The position numbers and the translations under genes are program-made. From Mytilus galloprovincialis (Eukaryota; Mollusca; Bivalvia; Mytilida; Mytilidae): a stretch of 64,000 nt of DNA. The notes beneath the pieces were generated by a model, which was not told where the DNA came from, ran no database searches, and was given only the letters and a program-made list of their open reading frames with translations. The stretch is from the NCBI RefSeq assembly GCF_965363235.1, contig NC_134838.1:997001-1061000 (forward strand). Direction: 5' to 3'. This document shows, in pieces, positions 59,188 through 64,000 of this stretch (positions are counted from its first letter, which is position 1; each line of letters begins with the position of its first letter).

Positions 59188-60759
59188 GGGTTACACTAAA
59201 GACCTGAAAGTTGACCTGAAAAGAGATGAAAAGACATGAAAAGACCTGAAAATATACGACTAAAATTATTCAAATTGCAATTACTTTTTTATTATTGGAT
59301 GGAATTTCTTCGAGTTGGAATTTTATTAATTGTAAATATCCCTATTTCATTAAAATTAAAATGTTATAAATTAAAAACAAGTGTTTGATACCAAAAGTTG
59401 GACCTGAACGGAGAAATGAAAAGACCCGAAGGGACCTGAAAATCTATGGTCGGGCTAATTCTAACTTCAATAACTTTTTTAATATTCAGTGGATATCTTT
59501 CAACTTTTGATTTTGTGAAACAAAAAGTTCAATATAATGATAATATAAAAAAATATATATAAAACATATCGTTGGGGTGTGAAAACTCGGACCTGAACGG
59601 AAAATTAAAAATCTGAATGAGCCAAAAATTCCGCTAATATTTTTTTAAAATCGAAAATAATAAACATAGAAGAAAAATATGGTTGTTAACTTTTCATGTT
59701 CGATGTCATTTGGTCTCTTGTGGAGATCTGTCTCATTGGGATCACACCACATCTGTTTTCTAATTTTTATTGACGGATACCAAAGATGATAATCAAAACT
59801 TGCATGCCAAAACTTATAAGTCAAAGAGACATAATATACCATAGAAATAAATAATTCAGAAAAAGGTTTGGTGCCTTTAAACTATGATAACCCTTTCACA
59901 TTCTTTGTAAACGTGTCCCAAGTCTGGAACCTGCACTTTGTGACAAACGTCGGACCTGATGAATTAAAAATGAAGTCCTGAATGAACCTGGATATATAAT
60001 AGCTAATTCAACATAGCTTATAAAACATTTGCATTTAATTTCATGCAAGAAGAGTCCAAACCAACTTGTGATAAAAATATTTAAGTTTAACGATTAGCAT
60101 AAAAAGCACAGACACTTGTCTCAGAATTTTTTTCCCCTATATACCTTAATATAATATGTTATATTAATTAAGGTATATAGGGAAAAAAAATTCTGAGACA
60201 AGTGCCTGTGATAAAAAGTTTATAGTCATAGGCGGATTAATAAAGTTTGAAGTTTTGTTACAAGATATAGTGATAATCCAATTACAAGATTAAAGTAAAA
60301 TGTTTATTTAGACTAATGATCCAATTATCACCTAATATCAATACAAGGTGTGAATTACAACCAGCACACGTTCTTGTAGTCAAAACATTCCAATCGACGA
60401 ACACATATATATTTTTTTTATTTTTATCATTATATTGAAATTTTTGTTTCACAAAATCAAAAGTTGAAAAATATCCACTGAATATTAAAAAAGTTAGAAA
60501 TATTAATGAAGTTAGAATTAGTCCGACCATAGATTTTCAGGTCCCTTCAGGTCTTTTCATTTCTCTGTTCAGGTCCAACTTTTGGCATCAAAGACTTGTT
60601 TTTAATTTATAACATTTTAATTTTAATGAAATAGGGATATTTACAATTAATAAAATTCCAATTTGAAGAAATTCCATCCAATAATTAAAAAGTAATTGCA
60701 ATTTGAATAATTTTAGTCGTATATTTTTCAGGTCCACTTTCAGGTCTTTAGTGTAACCC
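59188..60759. mobile_element. Mutator-like foldback element, 9-bp TSD
   Basis: Inverted arms of about 370 bp: 59188-59570 and 60395-60759. Both read GGGTTACACTAAAGACCTGA from the outside and stay closely matched throughout. The flanks carry TCTTCCGGG (59179-59187 and 60760-60768). Long terminal arms and a 9-bp duplication are the signature of Mutator-like elements. The 'gacctgaa' motif repeats many times in the arms; the left arm has an extra stretch of about 30 bp made of it. There is no transposase, and a 104-bp MITE sits in the interior. Confidence 0.92.
60107..60210. mobile_element. 104-bp palindromic MITE nested in the Mutator-like element
   Basis: The left arm 'cacagacacttgtctcagaa' is mirrored by 'ttctgagacaagtgcctgtg' at the right; arms are about 45 bp with a short AT centre. 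The flanks carry ATAAAAAG (60099-60106, 60211-60218). The 8-bp duplication suggests hAT-type mobilisation. Confidence 0.9.
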
Positions 60760-61048
60760 TCTTCCGGGTGATCTCCCTCCAAAAAGGTGGGATTTCCCAC
60801 TTGATAAAAATACACTAACTGGTAATTTCCAAAAAATGTACACATGACATGTATTCTTCGTTTTGATAAGGATAAGACCAAGACTTGCACAAGCCCTTTA
60901 TAAAGTCCATTTATTCCGCACCCTAAACTATTTTATTTACGTTTCCTGTTTATCATTTGCTTTTGGTTTTTACGTTTTAAATAAACATTTTCTTTATTTA
61001 AATTTTGGGTTAAATATGATAATGACTAATAATTTATGTCTCATTATT

Positions 61049-61247
61049 GAGGGGGGAAAGGAGGGGTCCTGATCCCGAAATCCCGGGCTTAAAAACACGA
61101 AATCCCGAGGTCCCGAATTTAAATAAAGTAACTCCCGACGTCCCGAAATCAGAAAAAAAGAATTCCCGGATCTCGAAAGGGTCAATCCCGAAATCCCGAG
61201 CTTAAAAACACGCGATCCCGGAGTCCCGATAAAGGTCCTATCCCCCC
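61049..61247. mobile_element. 199-bp MITE with repeated TCCCGA motif, 8-bp TSD
   Basis: Flanked by TCATTATT (61041-61048 and 61248-61255). The ends are inverted G and C runs (gaggggggaaagga / taggtcc-type to 'tatcccccc'). The interior has about a dozen copies of 'tcccga' or 'cccga', with 'atcccgaaatcccg' plus 'gcttaaaaacacg' twice. No coding capacity. Confidence 0.8.
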
Positions 61248-61347
61248 TCATTATTCACATCTTGAGAAGTTACGAGAATCGTTAGCTTTAAATTTCCTGA
61301 ACTGTAAGTTCATCTTTCCTTCTAGTAATGTCTGAGCAGATGAAACA

Positions 61348-61391
61348 ATTCTGAAAACACAAAATCATGAAAGATTTTGTGTTTTCAGAAT
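61348..61391. repeat. Perfect 19-bp hairpin
   Basis: 'attctgaaaacacaaaatc' (61348-61366) and its exact complement (61373-61391) flank a 6-nt loop. It could fold as RNA from either strand, but is shorter than a usual microRNA precursor. No flanking direct repeat found. Confidence 0.85.
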
Positions 61392-62384
61392 ATAATGTAT
61401 TCCTATTTATGTATTTTTATTCAAAACAAACATGTCATGAACACAATTAGATACTAACAAAAATCCCTTGTATAAAACTATAGCTTTACCAGTACATTGT
61501 CCTCTGGCTCAATGTTTAACAAACACGTTTTGAAAGTATGAAAGTAAAGTAAACCTAACAAAACAAATGTCCAATGATGTGGTGCTATTTTAAGCACTAC
61601 ATATTTATAGCAACAAGCAACACATTTATTAAAAGGATATTAATTTACAGTAAACATCATCTTTGAATATGTAAATCATGGTATAGTTTTGGAATATTAA
61701 TCCATACATTTATAGTACATTGCACATGTATACAAATACATTTTTTGGCACATATATTAATTTAATTTAATCTTCCTTATTGATGTTTATACCAGGAAGC
61801 TTTTTTTTTAATTTAAAATGTTTATTCAATTAGAATAGCCAAACAAATCCAAGATTTTTATATCTTTAAAAGGATGTACCTGGTCTAGTAATATTTATTT
61901 GAGATGTTTGCATTGAAAAAAAATCATTGATCACAAAACCTTGCATTTCAGTACAGGTACATGTAAATCATCATACATTGATGCTGCACACCATTTAAGC
62001 AGTCGGATGCTTTCAAACTACATTTATACATCAGTATTATTTATATTTGTACAAACATGACAAACATTGTTTTTTTATCACTAATGTCTTCAAAACAAAA
62101 GACATATACATGATATACACAGTAACACTAGGCTTATATTCACTGCTTATATTTGGTAAGCCGGACGGGTGATAACAGATTACACATGTCTGCATTAAGA
62201 AGATAGGTAGATAAACAACTGATGTTTATATCTGCTTCTTAGAACACTTTAAAATACTTGTGGAAGTCATTACAGAAATCTAAAACAAGTGTATCAGGGT
62301 ATTGTAAATTATCATGATTATTAAGCAATCAAAACAGTTTTTTAATTTGTTTTCTTATATGTATAAGTTGTCTTTTAATTAAGT
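61392..62384. other. No recognisable feature
   Basis: AT-rich upstream region of the kinase gene; no repeat or coding pattern recognised. Confidence 0.45.
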
Positions 62385-62775
62385 ATTGTATGCTTCCACT
62401 ATAGTGGATGGGGCATTAAGTTTTACCCTTGTCCGTCTGTCTATCTGTCCGTACGTACGTCTCAAAGTTGGTTGCTATTCTCTTACTTTAGATTGCCTCA
62501 ACCAAATGAAATTTAAAGACAATGCTTATTACCACAAAACACAGATCAAGTTATTCTATTTGTGGTGTCACTTTAACCTTTCTAGAGTTATGCCCCTTTA
62601 TAAATGGAAAAAATTGCTGAAATTTTTGTTTCAGTTCCTTTTTTTTTTGCCTCAACCAAATGTTATAAAACTTATACACAATACTTATTACCACAAAACT
62701 CAGATCAAGTTCAAATTTGTGTAGCATCATTTTTACCGTTCTTCAGTTATGTCCCCTTATATCTTTATTTGATAT
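62385..62775. repeat. Dispersed repeat with two diverged internal units
   Basis: Starts 'ggggcattaagttttaccct', with a 'gtccgtctgtc' and 'cgtacgtacgtct' stretch. Then two units follow with 'gcctcaaccaaatg', 'cttattaccacaaaac', 'cagatcaagtt' and 'agttatgcccctt' or 'agttatgtcccctt'. I recall this repeat from bivalves. Confidence 0.6.
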
Positions 62776-63877
62776 GCAAGTAGGGGCATCATCTAGGTCC
62801 CATGGACACATTCCACATTTATTTTCAAATTTGTTGGATTTGTAGAAATATTCGTATATAATCACGATAATAAACTTGTGTTATTGCGCTTGCACATTTC
62901 ACATTATGTTGTTAAGGTAGAAGATTAAAATGTCTCTGAATGACTGTTGATCCATCTCTTATTGCATTCTGACATCAAGAAACAAACTCTTCTTACCTAT
63001 GATATAAAACATTTTACATTGTGATTCAATATTTTGTAATGGTAGATACCTTTGCGTACAAATGATATTATATTATAAATATACATTTACCAGTAGGTCA
63101 TTGAATCCATAACAGAAATAAATGATTTAGCAGTAAATATTATATTATATATATTTTCAGATAAGGTGAAAGTTCTATGAAACTTATTGATGTAGGAATT
63201 TGTATCTACTAACTGTGACCATGAAGAAAAAAATAGTGTAAGTAAATCTATAAAAAATTAGGAGATGGATGTGGAATGTTACATAAAGAATGTGATGTAA
63301 AACTAGTTTGTGATTTATGATATAAAAAACAATGTTAAATGTGAACTTAGGTTGTTGTTTAGAGCATCATAGCAAAATAATCACTATTATACATTACATG
63401 TTTGGTTGATAGTTGTAATTAGATTTGGATTTTCCAATATTTTGGCCTCAAACATCATGGGAGAGACATTTAATGCACATCTGGTGCAGAAACAATGGTA
63501 TCATTAATGTTATTGATAAGGAATAGTACGAATTATCATACTACAAAACATATTTAAAAAATAATACCAATATTTTCAGAAATACTACTTGTAGGGAAAA
63601 AAATTGTTTTGTAAGGCTATTTGTCAAATGTAATTATTCATGGCTAAAATTAAATCAAGACCTTTATTGCAGTATTTACAGTTAAATAGTTAAAAAAATT
63701 GCCCTTTTAGGCTTTAAGTTTTCAAATTATGCTCTATTAAGTTTTCAAGTACATTTAAATGATTTGATTTCAGTCTGATTGCATTGTTTGCTACGTATAT
63801 TTATTCCTATTCTACAACTCTTTTGAAACAATTTTAACTAAGAAATACATATCAATAACTGTGATTTAATTTTTCAG
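62776..63877 (+). other. Upstream region or 5' intron of the kinase gene
   Basis: AT-rich, no recognised element. It ends in an acceptor (taatttttcag) that touches the ATG at 63878, so the 5' UTR is probably on a separate upstream exon not identified here. Confidence 0.5.
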
Positions 63878-63994
63878 ATGTCATTATCTAACAAAGAAAA
63901 TAAAAACTGGAAATCCACAGAAACATTCTCCTGGAATGAAGGGGATGTTTTAGGGAAGGGTGCAACAGCTGTTGTATACAAGGCCAGAAGAAGG
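63878..63994 (+). CDS. TBK1/IKK-epsilon-like protein kinase, first coding exon
   Basis: Encodes 39 residues from ATG, then a GTAAAT donor at 63995; the gene continues beyond the window. The peptide has FSWNEGDVLGKGATAVVYKA, a kinase glycine-rich loop in the form G-x-G-A-T-A-x-V, which is the distinctive variant of TBK1 and IKK-epsilon (LGQGATANVFRG in vertebrates). These kinases phosphorylate IRF-type factors and autophagy receptors in innate immune signalling. With only subdomain I visible, another kinase with a similar loop (for example ULK) is possible, but ULK loops read GAFA rather than GATA. The acceptor directly before ATG supports the start. Confidence 0.75.
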
Positions 63995-64000
63995 GTAAAT

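Noticed and set aside
1-64000. tRNA or rRNA genes
   Set aside because: No cloverleaf with a convincing GGTTCGAATC-type B box and no rRNA core sequence was seen by eye; a tRNAscan run would settle it.

Overview
The window looks like nuclear DNA of a bivalve mollusc, most likely a Mytilus-type mussel. It is AT-rich. Its genes have short exons with GT..AG introns, and it holds many dispersed repeats that I recognise as abundant in mussel genomes (tail pieces reading 'ttgtctcattggcaatcata' and 'tgtcccaagtcagga'). The species call is an inference from memory, not a database result. I see no bacterial genes, CRISPR array, rRNA or tRNA.

Three host genes are present. (1) 284-19220, plus strand: the 3' part of a multi-exon gene with a FAM194-type domain, best matched to the C3orf20/ERICH6 family. 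The splice-consistent frame gives 734 codons plus a stop. It has two extra exons that would give other C-termini. (2) 24922-34316, minus strand: a complete ten-exon RPN1 (ribophorin I), the oligosaccharyltransferase subunit, 601 residues, convergent with gene 1. (3) 63878-63994, plus strand: the first coding exon of a TBK1/IKK-epsilon-like kinase, which runs off the window.

The roughly 29 kb between the RPN1 start codon and the kinase exon is a nest of mobile elements. In order: a young LTR retrotransposon (34489-41243) inserted about 170 bp upstream of the RPN1 start codon; a minus-strand non-LTR retrotransposon (about 42438-47340) broken by a 1.17 kb DNA element; a Penelope-like element (47393-49820) with 22-bp target duplications; a 2.9 kb inverted-repeat element with CACTGGTA ends (50631-53501) that carries a LINE fragment; two DNA elements with CAG..CTG ends and 5-bp target duplications (55454-55617, 56554-58040); a Mutator-like foldback element with 9-bp duplications (59188-60759) that holds a 104-bp palindromic MITE; and a 199-bp MITE (61049-61247). 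The host introns carry further hairpin MITEs, a 161-bp tandem array with a Harbinger-like MITE inside it, and another CAG..CTG element.

The host genes show no functional link to each other: ER N-glycosylation, an uncharacterised FAM194 protein and innate-immune kinase signalling. I found no new multi-gene system. The notable content is the element structures with readable target duplications, the retrotransposon next to the RPN1 start, and the alternative C-terminal exons of the FAM194 gene.
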